Assembly: GCA_037447655.1 (NCBI GenBank)
Contig: JBBHKE010000473.1
Coordinates: 74,738 to 138,737, forward strand
DNA from: Zygnema cylindricum
Lineage: Eukaryota > Streptophyta > Zygnematophyceae > Zygnematales > Zygnemataceae
Direction: 5' to 3'
Length of the DNA: 64,000 bases
The notes under the pieces were generated by a model. It did no database searches. It saw only the letters and a list, made by a program, of their open reading frames with translations, and was not told where the DNA came from. Position 1 is the first letter of the stretch. Each line of letters starts with the position of its first letter. Both the position numbers and the translations under genes were made by a program. This document shows, piece by piece, positions 47,161 to 59,531 of the stretch.

Positions 47161-47850
47161 GGCCTGTTCTCCATTAGGCGATCCCAGTAAACATGCGGAG
47201 TCGTCTATTTCTAGTGTTTACTGGCACGGTGTTCCACTATGTCGTGCCACGGTGTTCCATTATGTCGTGCCAGGGAACATCGTTTCTCAATCATGATTGG
47301 CGCCACGTAGATTAGTTTTCAGATTCTTAAAATCTAAAAATATTCTTCAAACTGAAAATCTGTACATAATATTTGTACGAGCGGAGGTAGTTAATGATTC
47401 GTACAAAAAATTTGCGACAAATATTAATTTTGAAATTGAAAATCAAAATTTCGAAACGGAATGGCAAAAAGGCGCCGCAAACTTTGAAAGGTCAGCGGAT
47501 GTCAGAAGGAGCGTGCGAGGATATTTCGGTTGACCTCATACACCGTGGCAGAAGGCACATGGCGTGTACAACTTGTTCGTTTCTTATCGCCTATTCGTGG
47601 TGGATTTTTTTTCTACTTTTCACGTGTACCAATGGCGTCCAGTGTGAAGAAACTCTCCTCACCGAGGAGAGTCTCTTCACACTGGACGATTTGCGCGATT
47701 GCTTCGCGAATCTAAAAAGTGAAATATCCAACGGTCGATACTTACGCCTATGATATTGGAGCCATCCAGTTAACATGTTTCGTCTGACAAAAAAAAAAAA
47801 ATTACGAATCTGTACAAAATCGTACGGCGTCCAGTAAACAACACTAACCC
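47161..47850. mobile_element. Harbinger-like element, diverged tandem copy 2
   Basis: Starts GGCCTGTTCTCCATTAGGCG directly after the TTA that ends copy 1 and ends in CCAGTAAACAACACTAACCC. Interior blocks match copy 1 in the same order (GATTGGCGCCACGTAGATTA, GAGCGGAGGTAGTTAATGAT, hairpin, GCGCGATTGCTTCG). Terminal repeats are more diverged than in copy 1, and a CACGGTGTTCCA block is doubled. Confidence 0.75.
47636..47688. repeat. Hairpin, copy 2, with different arm sequence
   Basis: Arms 47636-47660 and 47664-47688 pair at 24 of 25 positions around a 3-base loop (ACC). The inner CTCTCCTC/GAGGAGAG and the outer CCAGTG/CACTGG are shared with copy 1. The middle differs (TGAAGAA instead of GGCCCCA) with matching changes in the opposite arm. 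Confidence 0.9.
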
Positions 47851-48017
47851 CCGACACTATATTTTTTTCTTTACGCTGGTTCTTTAAACGGTTATAAACG
47901 AGCCACGTCATCTAAAACTGAATAGCAATTAACAATACTGACATAATACCCAAGTTAATAATTCCTCGGCGCTAATAACGGTACACACTGTAGCTCACAG
48001 CTGAACTGCGAAAGCTA

Positions 48018-48227
48018 CAAGGTGAATCGTTAATCACATTAATAACATTAGTCTAAATTGGTTGCCCTTTGACCACAAAATAGCATTATTAGTACTGTTT
48101 TTTTTCTCTTAACACATTCTTTTTGCAATTCATGCGATTCAGATCAAAAATATCATCATTTTAATATTTTGCACTAAAACAGTCCACACTCTAATAATTA
48201 TTTCCTAGCGCTAGTAGTGATCTGCGG
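48018..48227. mobile_element. Diverged TA-flanked MITE
   Basis: Left end CAAGGTGAATCGTTAATCAC after TA; right end GCGCTAGTAGTGATCTGCGG before TA. The size (210 bp) fits the short subtype. The interior is strongly diverged. Confidence 0.65.
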
Positions 48228-49227
48228 TATAATTTTACATCATTCTGCGAGATATTTTTTCCATTTTCGCTTGGCATTGAGACGTCAAATATGCTTTACG
48301 TAAATTTTAATCTTTGCAACTGCGCGAGAACTTCCCCTCGTTATTAGAGTTAATAACCTGATTCGAGTGAGTTTGTTTTATGACCCAAAATCAAATATAT
48401 GTGTTAACAACACTCTTTAGTTAAGTGGCCCATATCGGCCATATGGCGGAACATAAATTAGTGCAGTTAATTCGTTTAAAGTATGAACGCTAATACCATA
48501 TGTTCTGATGACCACAATGAGTACAAGAATAGTTTTGTCTCAAAGACATCGACCGGCAGTCATGATGCAATCAAGAAAACACAACGAAACCATCTTGTTT
48601 AACTTTATCCCAACCTTAAAGAAGAAAAAGTAAAAAAAAAGGTGAGCGAATAGCCGACGGTACGTTTTTCGGTACATTTTTTCTTACTGTTAATTGCCCT
48701 ACCGAGTAACCAGTGCTGGTAATAAAAGTGAAGCATCTGGCACGATATCGCCCTTAATTTTTTTTTTGTCCATCACTGACCATATTGACAAATTTTCACA
48801 AAATAACACAAATATTTTGTCATTACATAGAAGTGACCTGACATCTGGCCAAGATCTACGATTATCACGATACCATGTACTGCTGTTAGCATTAATTTTT
48901 TTTTTCGTCCTTCAGTGTGGATTTTTTTCCGAGCACTCGTGCCCAATTTTCATACACTAACTGCCAATCAAATCCATTGCAACTGTCAAATTAACTATCA
49001 GACAAGTGTGCACGGAAAGAAATGAATTTGGAGACCGAAAAAAACATTGACTCGTTGGCTATTCAATAGCCATAAATGGAGTATCATATTAGTTTAAAAC
49101 ATAGACAGCTTTTAGCACTGTGTGACGGTTCAATCGAGAGAACTGACAAAGGAACAGAACTGGCTCAGGCAGAAGTGAAACTTGGAACTCTGAATGTCAA
49201 AGGGCAAAGAATGTCCCAAAAACCAGA

Positions 49228-49322
49228 GGGAGAGAGGGAGAGGGAGAGAGGGAGAGAGGGAGAGAGGGAGAGGAAGAGGGAGAGGGAGAGAGGGAGAGGG
49301 AGAGGGAGAGAGGGAGAGAGGT
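49228..49322. repeat. GGGAGA hexamer array
   Basis: About 95 bp of GAGGGAGAGAGGGAGAGAGG-type repeat. Unlike most arrays here it lies between genes rather than in an intron. Confidence 0.88.
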
Positions 49323-49745
49323 AGAGACTGGGATTCATAACAGCCACGACATAACAAATGATAGAGTAAATGATTATGGAGAATGAAAATAGACAATGGC
49401 GATTGTTGCAAAACCTACTTTCTGCTATGCTACCAACCTGATGAAGTTGACGTGACGTGACGTGACATATCTTGTCTTGACGTGCAAGTTTTTTCTAAAG
49501 CTAGAGATAAAGGTGGTGGAATAAGAGCAACTGAACAAACAAGTAATCTCTCTATGTAACAAGAAAAGTACACCGTAATTTGTACAACGGAACGAGTTTG
49601 CTTCCACTAGTTGCCATCGCATTTGCGAAAAGGAACAACACTAAAACCAAACCTCGGGATTTCAAGAGTAATCCCAAAACCCGGGAGAGCCCAGGAGAGC
49701 TTTACCTGTGAGTAATTTAAAGTGTTTTGTACTACCGCCATGTCA

Positions 49746-52700
49746 TCAACCGTTTGCTGCCAATGCCTTGTTGAGACGACTCAATATAATGACTGCTTGT
49801 CGATTTCCGGGATCCAGACGAGTGACTTCACGAAGGTCCTCAATTCCCTGTTTATACTTCTCCATACTCTCAAACAACGCAGCTCTTTGCATAAGAACGA
49901 CAGTGTTTCCTGGAAGAAGCTCCAGGACCTGTCACGTCCCAAAACCGGATTTCTCATTAATCCTTGTCATTCACTCTTATCATTCATACATCATCCTTCA
50001 TTCATTGTGCCATAGAACCAAATGAAACCTTGAGACTTCTGTAACCGTTGTAAAGACAAACCTCAAGGCTGAGGCATTGCAAGATTCCAGTTACTTCCAC
50101 TTTCCAAAGACGAAGATAGCAACGGAACGGAATATGACGAAAAAAAAAATCTACCTCTAAGGAGATCGCATTCGTTTTCATGCCTCCCAACAGTGCCACA
50201 CCAAAAAGCATTGAGTGTTCCTTGTTTACCAAAAAGACGTAACAAAATGTACTAAAGTGCAATGTAATCAACTGTTTTCTGTGTTTTGTTTTTTTTTTTT
50301 TTTTTTTTAAACAAACCAAGCATAGATCGTTACAACATTAAACTATGTGCAGGATTCAGGGAGCTAACAAGGCAGAACACTTTAATCAGGCAAAAGATAA
50401 TTAAAAAACAAAAAACCACACAAATAGGACGCTATAATGAAGCAAAGACAAAGAAACCACAAAAATCAGAACACTCTAATTAGGCAAAAACAAAAAAACC
50501 ACACAAACAGGAGACAATATAATCAAGCAAAAACAAAGACTTCTTCAGCAGTCACAACCTCTCTCTCTCCCAAGGATAACGGTACTTGCCAGAGTGCAAT
50601 CTGCAACTGCTTTCTTCATTTCGCCCGCCTCTTTATAACAGGTTGCCCTCGTAGAGAGGATCTCCACCATGGCCGATAAGTCACCTGAATTCTGACAAAG
50701 TTGCTCTGCCCACATTAACCACTTAATAGCATCTGCAAACTGCCCTCCTCTAACAAACTCCGACGCCTTTTTTAAAGCAGAAGCTGATGTGGCGCCCGCG
50801 GGAGGAGGCCCGAGTCCTTCGAGTTCACGCGTGGTTTCATGACTCTCACTCTCGCCCCAAGAAACTCCCCAATTGTCTCCCCCGCCGTCAGATGACACCG
50901 GAGGAGGAGAGGAAGAGGGCACGTTTTTGGGTTTTATGTTCATCATAAGGGCTTCCAGAGGGTCGACGGGAGCAGTCGACGAAGGACCGTTGGCAGTTTC
51001 AAGAGGTACTTTTACTTGAGTTGAAGCGGAAGGTGAGTTACTGAACAAGGCAGCAAAAGGATCTGAAGTTGCAAAACTTGCAGAGGTAGGAACCGGAGTT
51101 TCCGCAGCAGAACCAAAAGAAGATGCAAATGGATCCGTTGAGTTAAATGGCGTTTCTTGAAATGAGGGCGGTTGAGAAATGGCAGGTCCGGAGGTAGAAC
51201 CAAAGGGGTCCGCAAAAAGATTGTCAGAATGTGAAAAAGGATCGACTGGAGCTGGAGGTGTTGCATTCTCGGAGGGATGGAGGTTAGAAAATCCAGAAGG
51301 AGGGACTTGCTGGAATGGTGTAAAATCATCCTCCGGAAAACTGGTTTGAGGAACCTGAGCGGCAGTCTGGAAGTCATCGAAATCATCTCCAACATTATCA
51401 AAAGTTGGTTGAGACGCAGGCACACCTACTCCAAAAATGTTCCCAAAAGGATCACTGAGATCCCCGTTAGGAGGAAATGTTTCTTGATCACCGACGTTGT
51501 TGACTTCGCTAACTTCAACAGTCACTGTTTGAGCTTTTAGACGAACAGTTGTTGTGCCTTTAGAGTCCATTCCAGGAAGATTAGGAACCTGCCCAGCTCC
51601 TGCGGAGGAAATTCCTACTGGTGGAGTTCCCAAAGCACTTTGCATATCACCCATGTCGAAAAGAAAATCATCGTTTGTCGATGGTGTTGAAACCATTGGA
51701 GTAGGAGAGGAGACAGAGACCCCTCCCAAAATAGCAGCTTCCTTAGCCTTCTTCATGGATCCCAAAGAAACAGGAGCAGGGCCAGTTAAACCTGCAAAGG
51801 GATCAGATCCAGGCATCTCACTGCTAGGTTTAAGAGCAGTTGAACCGGATTTCTGTGATTGGTTTGCATTAAGGTTCATTGAAAATGTTCCAAAGGAAGC
51901 AGACGGCGGTTGAAGACTGCTTGAAGTCCCTCTAAATGATCCAGAAGCATTTAATTTGCTAATGGATGCAGAGCCAGTTGTTGTCTTTGTCGCAGAAGTA
52001 ACAGAATTTTTCCAAAGGTCAGAGAGTGAATCAGAATTTGATGCAACAAGGCCAGCCGAGGCAGCCGGAGTTGTTGCCCAGGAATTTGAGACCGGAGCCG
52101 ATGACAACGATGACATTCCTGCGGCCGGGATATGAGTCCATGGAGTTTTGGAAGCCGTAGGAACCGACGAAATATTTGTCCCCATGACTCCTTCTGGCTT
52201 TGAAGGAACAGAAGGCATCCATGAGGGCGTTGAAGCTGAAAAATTCGTTTTTGGAGCCTGCAAACAAGCATCCACCAGTCAAACTCCCATGATTCATCGG
52301 AATTTGATAAAAGCCACCCATATCAGTAAATGATGTATGCATCAATACCAAGCAAGGCTTGAAACCTGAATGGAAAAGAAAGGTTTAAGCAGAGACACAT
52401 TAACACAACATAAGGACCACCATGGTTGATAAATCGGCCGACTACTTCATATTAATTTTCCTTCCCCAAAACATTGAGCCAAGAGTGTTAATTCTCTTCA
52501 AAGAACTTGCCAAAGACCACCTTACCCAGTTCTAAACCAGTTTTACTTTTGTCATCAAAAAACGCTTTGTCACCTCGTTGAATTTTCGAATTGATTCTAC
52601 ATTAGAGCGAGTACAAAGAAATATTCAGATCTACCTACTTAAAACTGCTGTAACAAGCCACACGTCTTCCTACATGCTTGTATACTTGTTTTCTGGGTGG

Positions 52701-55700
52701 CAAAACTTACAATACATTCGGGTGAGAACTCAATCTACAAAGCAACTCGCTCCTCTAGCCAGCCTTATTCCGTTTCTACATATACTACCTTCAATTGACC
52801 ACATTGCTTATTTAGGGAACATGGGACTTGCTCCATGCAAAACTACGTGCACTAGATTTGCCGGCTAAATTGGCTTCTTGAAGATGTGCAATAAAGTTTG
52901 GTCTCAATCTTCCTCCGGAATCTCACTCGCTGAACGGACCCTTGAAATCTGCCTTGGACAACATGGATGAATCCAGCTTGTCCACTTATTTGAAACTTTG
53001 AATCTCCCTCCCTCCCTCCCTCTCTATAATATATATATACATATAAAAATATATATATATATATATATATATATTACATATATATAGAGAGAGAGAGAGA
53101 GAGTTTCAAGAGTTTATGACCATACTTGCCAACCTGTAGATTTACGAATAATACTTTGAGAAATCAATTTCCTGAAGACTGAAGTAAAGTTGCAAATGGC
53201 CACAATAGCATGATAAGAGAATACAGTATCATAAACAGAAAAACCAAGGGTCAAGCCCTTACCCTTTAAGTGGGAGTACTGAGGGCACATGCAATTACTT
53301 TGTACTTGATCTCGAAAAAAAAAAAAAAAACAGCACCTAGAATACTCCAATATAACTGCACAAATTGCCTAATCCCGTTCAAATTTGATTTTAAAAAGAA
53401 CACAAGCTAAGATTACTGACAAGATCATCTGTGCCGTCAAGGAGATCATTGTTGCTAGATAAAAAATACAATAACTTCACACACCCTGGGTAAAACAACA
53501 TTTATTTTGGGAAGAAGATTTTGACGGTCCGTTGTTTGATATTCTTGACATTGTTTAACATAAATATTTTGTCTTTTTTTTTTACCGCACACTCATCCAG
53601 GAAATATTTTGCAGTTTTTAATTATGAAAATCTACCAAACAGAAATCGATCATTTATAAAGTCATCGAGTTGAGTCCGTTAACATACGAATAGAGGATGA
53701 CACTATTTACATATTGTAATTTTCTAATATTTATACAATGCAGAAACCAAACCTTGACAATACTAAACGGATGTACAGATGTCATATTGCAGTGTATAAA
53801 AGACATCGCTATAGAAGATCACCTGGCAATCTACACTGTGCATTGTTAACAGAGTAAAGAAACATTAGCCTGGTGTTTACATCAGTGTTATTAATTCTGA
53901 TTCCGTTTCAAATGACTTGGCTACTCCTGAAATGTTTGAAGAATTAGCGTTAAGAAAATACCAATTAGTGTCGTTGATACCATTTTCACTTCTAGGGGTA
54001 AAACTTAGGGCCACCGACATTATGTCATTGACACTAATAACGATACACAATGAACTCTCAGAAGTCAATTTTGGGAAAACCAAACAGATCTGGTAACATG
54101 GCCGCACAGGGGCATCACAAACTGCGTACACAAATATCTAATAAAAGAATTCTTCAAAATCTTCATTTTAAAAACATTCAGGAGGTAGAAGAATGCCCAA
54201 ATCTTGAAACCACAATCCCGCCTCGAAACATCCAGAAACGAAGGGATAAAGAAGGGAGAACCTTGTCAGAATCATTCCCTTCAGTTTCAAGCCTACAGGT
54301 CCTTGATAGAGAGGAAGAATCTTCCATATACAATCCTCTGCTAACCCTTATGTTTTCAGAACTCTAGCCCAGCCATGAATTACAGATGTAGACAGTTATT
54401 CTTAGAACCAGCGCACATTAAATCTTTACAAGATACATCCCACAAATCATTATCAGTCGGAGGCATCGCAAAAAATGCCCATATGATTCCCATATCAAAT
54501 CGCCGTATGATGCATTGCATTCACCCTGACCAAAGTTACCTGCGTTACACCACCCGATGTATTTTGCTGTGTCTTTCCATCCTTGAGACTTCCCAACGTC
54601 CGGCCCTTTGAAGGACCACTGTTTCCAAGTCCAAAATCAAACTCGAAATTCTGCATTCCACAACCGGCAACAAGCTTCAGTCATGATGCAAGGAAAACGG
54701 CAGATCTTCTGCAACTGTTCCAGAAAAAGAAACAAAACAAAACAAAACAGAAAATAAAAACAAAGCGAAAATATAAAACAAAGCAAAAAAAAAAGAAACA
54801 AAGTAAAAAGAAAAAAAGAAAAACACCCTCGAAAATGATGAATAGGCAATCAGACAATGCTGAATATGATGGTTAATCAAACAGCATGCCTCATCATCAG
54901 CTTCACCTCAGCCACTCGTCATAAACACATTTCATTCCCATTACAGCATGTTCACTTGCAAAGCAAATTTGGAAATTATTAGTCTCAGCTTTTCCTGGCT
55001 TGACGTGCTTCAAGTCCTATGTAGACCACTACACTGGCCATGGCTATTAGAGTTAAAAATGCTATTCGGTCCCAACTTTTACTGGTTGAAAATCATAAAA
55101 TAGAGTTAACAACGCTATTAAGGGGGTGGACTACAATCCGCCACGTCTCCGTACAGTTATGTTATACATCTATGTATATCTAATATCTATATCTAACATC
55201 TATATACATCTATATATCTAATTTCGCATTTACACTAATAAATCTTTATTCGAATAACGATGGGCAGTGTAGCTGAGAGGAACATCCGCCTTTACCTGAA
55301 GGGGGCTTGCTGCACTGAGCAAGTTGTTTGTTTTGCTCTTATATTCCATTGTACTCGACTTTCCAAGATGCATCACTTCTTCCCTCTCTTCCGAGGCCAA
55401 GCTGATTAGCTCACCTGCAGACAGCCATATTGTAAAAACACAGTTCATAACATGGAAAAAAACAGGCATATCATTAAGCCATATCGATGCCCTTAACCTT
55501 GTATTCTTAGTAAACTTAGACATACACAAACAAATATTAGAATAACAATAGGCGTTTTGTAATTCCTGTGTTTTGCAAGCCTGAACTCAATGAAGTTGAC
55601 GTGTAGAATAATTTTACAAATTTACTCTAAATTCGGTAAGTGGCACAACACTATGCCATAGAGAAACTCAGTGTAAATGGCCTCCAAGGATTCCCAAACA

Positions 55701-57159
55701 TTCTTGTTAAACATTGTTAACCAATGCTCAGGCCGTCGTGATGTGTCTTTGGGCATAAGAAATTGGTTGACAGGAAACATTATACTCCAAGCTAATTAAA
55801 ACAACCCGATGCAGCTAATAGGGTCATTATACGTCCAGCCCATTACAGGCATTACTGGCCAGTAATCTCAGAAATCGTGCAGAAAAGTGTGCGATTCATA
55901 TGCTTTTGTGTAAAATTCATTCACTTTTGCATACAAGTAATAGCGTACGTATAAAACCTCATAAAAGACTAGGCGTGACATTACTCGCAGTTTTGCAGGA
56001 TTCTGTATGCACGTGACTATAACACTAAAACAGACAAAGATAACAGTGTTGCCATAAAGGTGACGGGACAGAACAAAATCTCATGACAAGAAAAATAAAG
56101 TCAAAGGGCATTAAGCTGAAGCACTAAAAGAATCAGAGACATTCAGACTGACGTGGATCGCTTCTGAAAGTGAAAGTGCTCTTAGAAAATTTTGGTGAAA
56201 AATAATCTAGGCATGAGGAAAGAAAAAAACATTACGCGGCAGACAACATAAAGGACAAAGTGACTTTTATAGAGTGGGAAAAACGAAGAGAGAAAAACAT
56301 TGGAGTCAGATCACAATGATAAAAAAAGAGTCCCAGGGTTTCAAGGTAGTTGTTGACATGGTGTTGACGACAGAATGCCACATTCTGTAAAAAAAACCTC
56401 TTTCCTTCGATACGTTTTCATACTATAAATTGACTAAAAGATTTAAAAGTCACCAGAATAGTGCCGCCTCAGGATTAAAAATTAATAAAGGCAGTCGTAT
56501 GTACTGTCTTTATCTGACCACGTGAACTTTGTGACCTGTCTGGATGTTCCAAAATTATTGGAAAAGGAGCCACAGTGCCAGTTTTAGCGCAGTATTCATT
56601 TCTTAAATCAACAAGATTGTATTTTTCTCATTAACAAGATTGTTTGTTGTCACATTCTAGCCCGCCCAAACACGTAAGCTACTTAGACAGTGTCATCAAG
56701 TCTATCTTTCTGAAAAGGTGAAATTTGAAGATACCAAATTTTGAGAAAAAATCTACATCCAAGTAAAAAGAGTTATAATATCAAAACAAAGGACAAGATT
56801 GGATCAGCCATATGTCCTATTTAGACTGCGGGAAAAAAGCCCGCTATCATTAAATCATGGTAGGACCAAGATTTTCCAATGCATCAGTATGATAAATCTT
56901 AAGTATTAACAGTATATTCCCACAAGTTTAACACATGGTAAAGAGATCTTCAAGGATTTCAACTGTACGCAATGGAATTATCCGGCAGAGGCATTATCAG
57001 ACAGAAAATTTAGGGATTCTTTGGCTGCTTCTATCTTTAGCTCCAAAAGAATCCTAAACAAAAAATCGTGAAGCAGCAAAGATTCATTAGAAAATGTCAG
57101 TGCAGTGACTTACCTCCGAACTTGCAAGGTGAAATGGGCTCACTACAGTACTGTACCAT
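49746..57159 (-). CDS. Unrecognised protein with clathrin-adaptor-type motifs and a C-terminal TPR unit
   Basis: Five exons in phase: 57159-57114, 55414-55296, 54650-54540, 52257-50590, 49928-49746; 708 residues. I do not recognise an ortholog. The middle (about 93-580) is a long disordered Ser/Pro/Gly/Thr-rich region with repeated DPF (DPFAGL, DPFGNI, DPFASS, DPFAAL), GDDFDDFQ near 383-390 and FEFDFGLG near 57-64: motifs that bind the ear domains of clathrin adaptors in epsins, synergins and similar proteins. The C-terminal 120 residues are helical TPR-like repeats (ALKKASEFVRGGQFADAIKW, RATCYKEAGEMKKAVADCTL, LELLPGNTVVLMQRAALFE, KYKQGIEDLREVTRLDPGN). The last intron appears to be GC-AG: the exon ends CTG before GCAAGT at 50589, which alone restores the TPR spacing. 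The first exon (MVQYCSEPISPCKFG) is small and the least certain part. A role in endocytosis or vesicle traffic is inference. Confidence 0.85.
53000..53105. repeat. Microsatellites: CCCT, AT and GA runs
   Basis: CTCCCTCCCTCCCTC, then ATATAT, then (GA)n in about 105 bp within the intron between exons 54540-54650 and 50590-52257 of the TPR-tailed gene. Confidence 0.85.
53834..54052. mobile_element. TA-flanked MITE in an intron of the TPR-tailed gene
   Basis: Left CACTGTGCATTGTTAAC after TA, right CACTAATAACGATACACAATG. The right-hand TA has decayed to GAA. The interior is diverged; size 219 bp. Confidence 0.65.
55032..55269. mobile_element. TA-flanked MITE ending 26 bp from a splice donor
   Basis: Left CACTGGCCATGGCTATTAG after TA, right CGAATAACGATGGGCAGTG before TA; 238 bp. 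The core GGGGTGGACTACAATCCGCC matches the short subtype. It includes a local ATCTATATCTAACATCTATA microsatellite. Its edge lies close to the donor of the exon 55414-55296. Confidence 0.8.
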
Positions 57160-57863
57160 CCACTTGAAAAGGAAGATGGTTGGGGAGAAATGTCGCTACA
57201 GTCCTGTAGCGTGCCAATGTCGTACCGTACGATATCTGTACGAAATATGAATCACCAGTTTCAAATTGCCAATCAATTTAATCAAGCTATCAGAGTATCA
57301 AACGGTACCGCGTTACCAACATTGCAACGTGACGAACGGTTTCGTGCCATTTCGAATTCGGAATTCTGTGGGATACGACAGCACGCTGGCAGTTTCGGAA
57401 GACCGTTTTTCCCGTATAAGCGTTATAACACTGCAGCCAAGCTTTACATATAGTTAAAATGCTGAATTTAAATCGTCCACGAGTTTAAACTGTTCGTACT
57501 TTCGTACGCGTACAAATGTACGTTTACTTTACAAAACATTATTTGTCGTGCATGTACGAGCGTACGGAGTATAAGAAGCACATGCAATTTTGGAAAATTA
57601 AAAAATGTAGATTTTCGGGCGAAAAATGTTAAAATCCTTAAGAAAAAAAATATCTTGTAAGTTTTCACCCATTTATTCGCGGGGATACCTCCAAAAAATG
57701 TATTTGCTGGGGAAGAAAGCAAAAAAATTAACTTGGGATAAAATATTTAAACATTTTTGACTCAATTGTGGGAGATATTGAATAACAATTCACTTAGGAC
57801 TAGGGGGCCATCGGGTAGTGCCTGTAAACAAGCTTTCGCTTACGTGTAAATCTTTGAGTGGTA
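57160..57863. promoter_or_regulatory. Upstream region of the TPR-tailed gene
   Basis: The promoter and leader are expected here. The sequence is rich in GTACG words (for example TCGTACCGTACG near 57220). No clear TATA box was identified. The right end is a MITE. Confidence 0.4.
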
Positions 57864-58069
57864 CACCGTGAATCGTTATTAGCCTTATGTACGCTATATC
57901 GACACCCCAAAATTTGTACATTGATACCTTAAATATAATAAACTACACTATTTAAGGACGTGGACCATAATCTGCCACGTCTTATAACACTAAATTAGAA
58001 TGAATGACGCTAATTTTTTCTTTAGACTAATAATTTCTATACTCTAATAAGTAATAACGATTTAAGGTG
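57864..58069. mobile_element. TA-flanked MITE (206 bp, short subtype)
   Basis: Left CACCGTGAATCGTTATTAGC after TA and right TAATAACGATTTAAGGTG before TA. The core ACTATTTAAGGACGTGGACC and TCTGCCACGTCTTATAAC matches the reverse of 45290-45340. Confidence 0.85.
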
Positions 58070-58358
58070 TACCACGTAGATTAAAGATTAAATATTGAGA
58101 ATCGAGCTGTGCGCGTAGTCTACAGTTATGCCTTCACCGACATTGTGGCTGGCCTTGTAATTTTCGACCGTTTAACCGACACCCAAAAGTGCAGCCCCAA
58201 ACAACTTCGCCTCCTTTCATACTTCCTCGTATTAAGGGATCGGTGCCCGTTCGATCAACTTTAATCGAACGGTACGGTAGCAAGCACCTGAGTACCTCGT
58301 AGGATGTTTATGAATAATTTTCTGCTTCGCCTTTTTTTCTGTTCAGCATCGCTTTTTT

Positions 58359-58624
58359 CTTAGTTCAAAAGTAGGCGTTTCATGGTAGGCCTTTGGTAGG
58401 CGCACGTTGTGTTATACGCTTTTCATGTGATCTTCTTAGATCGCTACTCTGATCAACGACCGTCCGATGACGTTTAATTCTCTATCGAACGATGTGCAAC
58501 TCAACCCTGATACTTTTCTTTTTCATTTTGCGACCAATACAATATGGGTCTTAAGGTCATATTGTATGTTTTTCGTATAATAGGCATATTGTATGGGCCT
58601 ACTTTCACCTACTTCTGAACTATG
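58359..58624. mobile_element. hAT-like MITE of the tagttcaaaagtagg family, third copy
   Basis: Termini CTTAGTTCAAAAGTAGG and CTACTTCTGAACTATG. Flanks GCTTTTTT (58351-58358) and CCTTTTTT (58625-58632) match at 7 of 8 bases, an aged 8-bp duplication. Same orientation as 18313-18611 (266 bp versus 299 bp), sharing GGCCTTTGGT, TTTTCATGTGATCTTCTTAG and GACCGTCCGATC motifs. Confidence 0.85.
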
Positions 58625-58691
58625 CCTTTTTTCGATACGCTGTGGCCTGTGGGAGCGTCAATTTCTCTCAGAAAATGTGTATTGATTATTG

Positions 58692-59531
58692 TAGTGTTGG
58701 GTATCGAGGACCAATTGCCGATATTCGATATGTACCGAATTTTAGGTATCCGATAATCGATATATCGCCTCGATATATCGATTATCGAAATATATCGCCG
58801 ATATATCGTATCGTCAATATATCGAGGCGTTTAAAAAAAATAAATGAAAATTTTCACAGGTCTCCAAAGTCACGAGCCTTCGGACAAGATGACCGTAAAA
58901 TCTTTGCCGAAAAGAAATACGGTTTTTTCCTGAAAGTCTGAAAGTCAGCAGAGTGAAGGAGATCTTTGAGGTACATTGACGCGGTACACTTGCGAAGTAC
59001 ACGTACGTAATACGCAAGTACGGATTTCCATACGAAAATGGTCGGTTCTCAAATCTTTGACGATTTTTAGAGATTTGATCGTCAACTTCCAAGGACCACT
59101 CAAATCAAAACACGTATGTAAAAACCTGTATTAGAAGATACGCGATGTTAACCGAGGCCTCTGTAATACAGAAATTTTGATGTCCGTACTATTACAGATA
59201 CCTCCTCATGTAACCATACCCCAAATAAGTAATCATATGATTTATAGAATTTGTACTTTTTTGTCGGTTACATTTTGTGGCGTCTACCTTTAAGTCACGT
59301 AAAGAAAATCACGTCGTACGTGGCGTATCAGACAATTTGTTTTTTTGCTAAAATAACATATTATATTAAAATATAAAATATTAAATTTAAAAAAATACTA
59401 TATATCGCGATATATATCGCGATGATTTATGCTGGTCTCGGTACGATATATCGAAGTGTCTGCTCGATCGATATTCAATATATTGAATATCGAAGTTATC
59501 GCGATATGAATATACCCGATACCCAACACTA
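58692..59531. mobile_element. hAT-like non-autonomous element (840 bp) with 8-bp TSD
   Basis: Termini TAGTGTTGGGTATCG and GATACCCAACACTA are inverted repeats, flanked by a perfect GATTATTG duplication (58684-58691 and 59532-59539). Subterminal regions are dense in TATCGATA and ATATCGCGATATAT palindromes, as expected for clustered transposase-binding sites. No transposase reading frame is present. Confidence 0.9.

Larger units (their letters stand above)
47851..49745. other. Intergenic region downstream of the TPR-tailed gene
   Basis: Contains a MITE (48018-48227), an isolated right terminus near 47965-47990 (GCTAATAACGGTACACACTG), a GGGAGA array (49228-49322) and a short GACGTGACGTGACGTGAC run near 49448. 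Positions near 49600-49745 are the probable 3' UTR of the gene that ends at 49746. No other coding sequence is recognised. Confidence 0.5.

Noticed and set aside
41522-48227. CRISPR-like spaced repeats
   Set aside because: The repeated words are MITE termini and degenerate tandem repeats with no uniform spacers, in a eukaryotic context.
54583-54876. Lysine-rich plus-strand frame
   Set aside because: Produced by an A-rich simple sequence opposite a real exon and its upstream intron.
58642-59092. Reading frames of 92-99 residues
   Set aside because: They lie inside the hAT-like element and show no transposase similarity.
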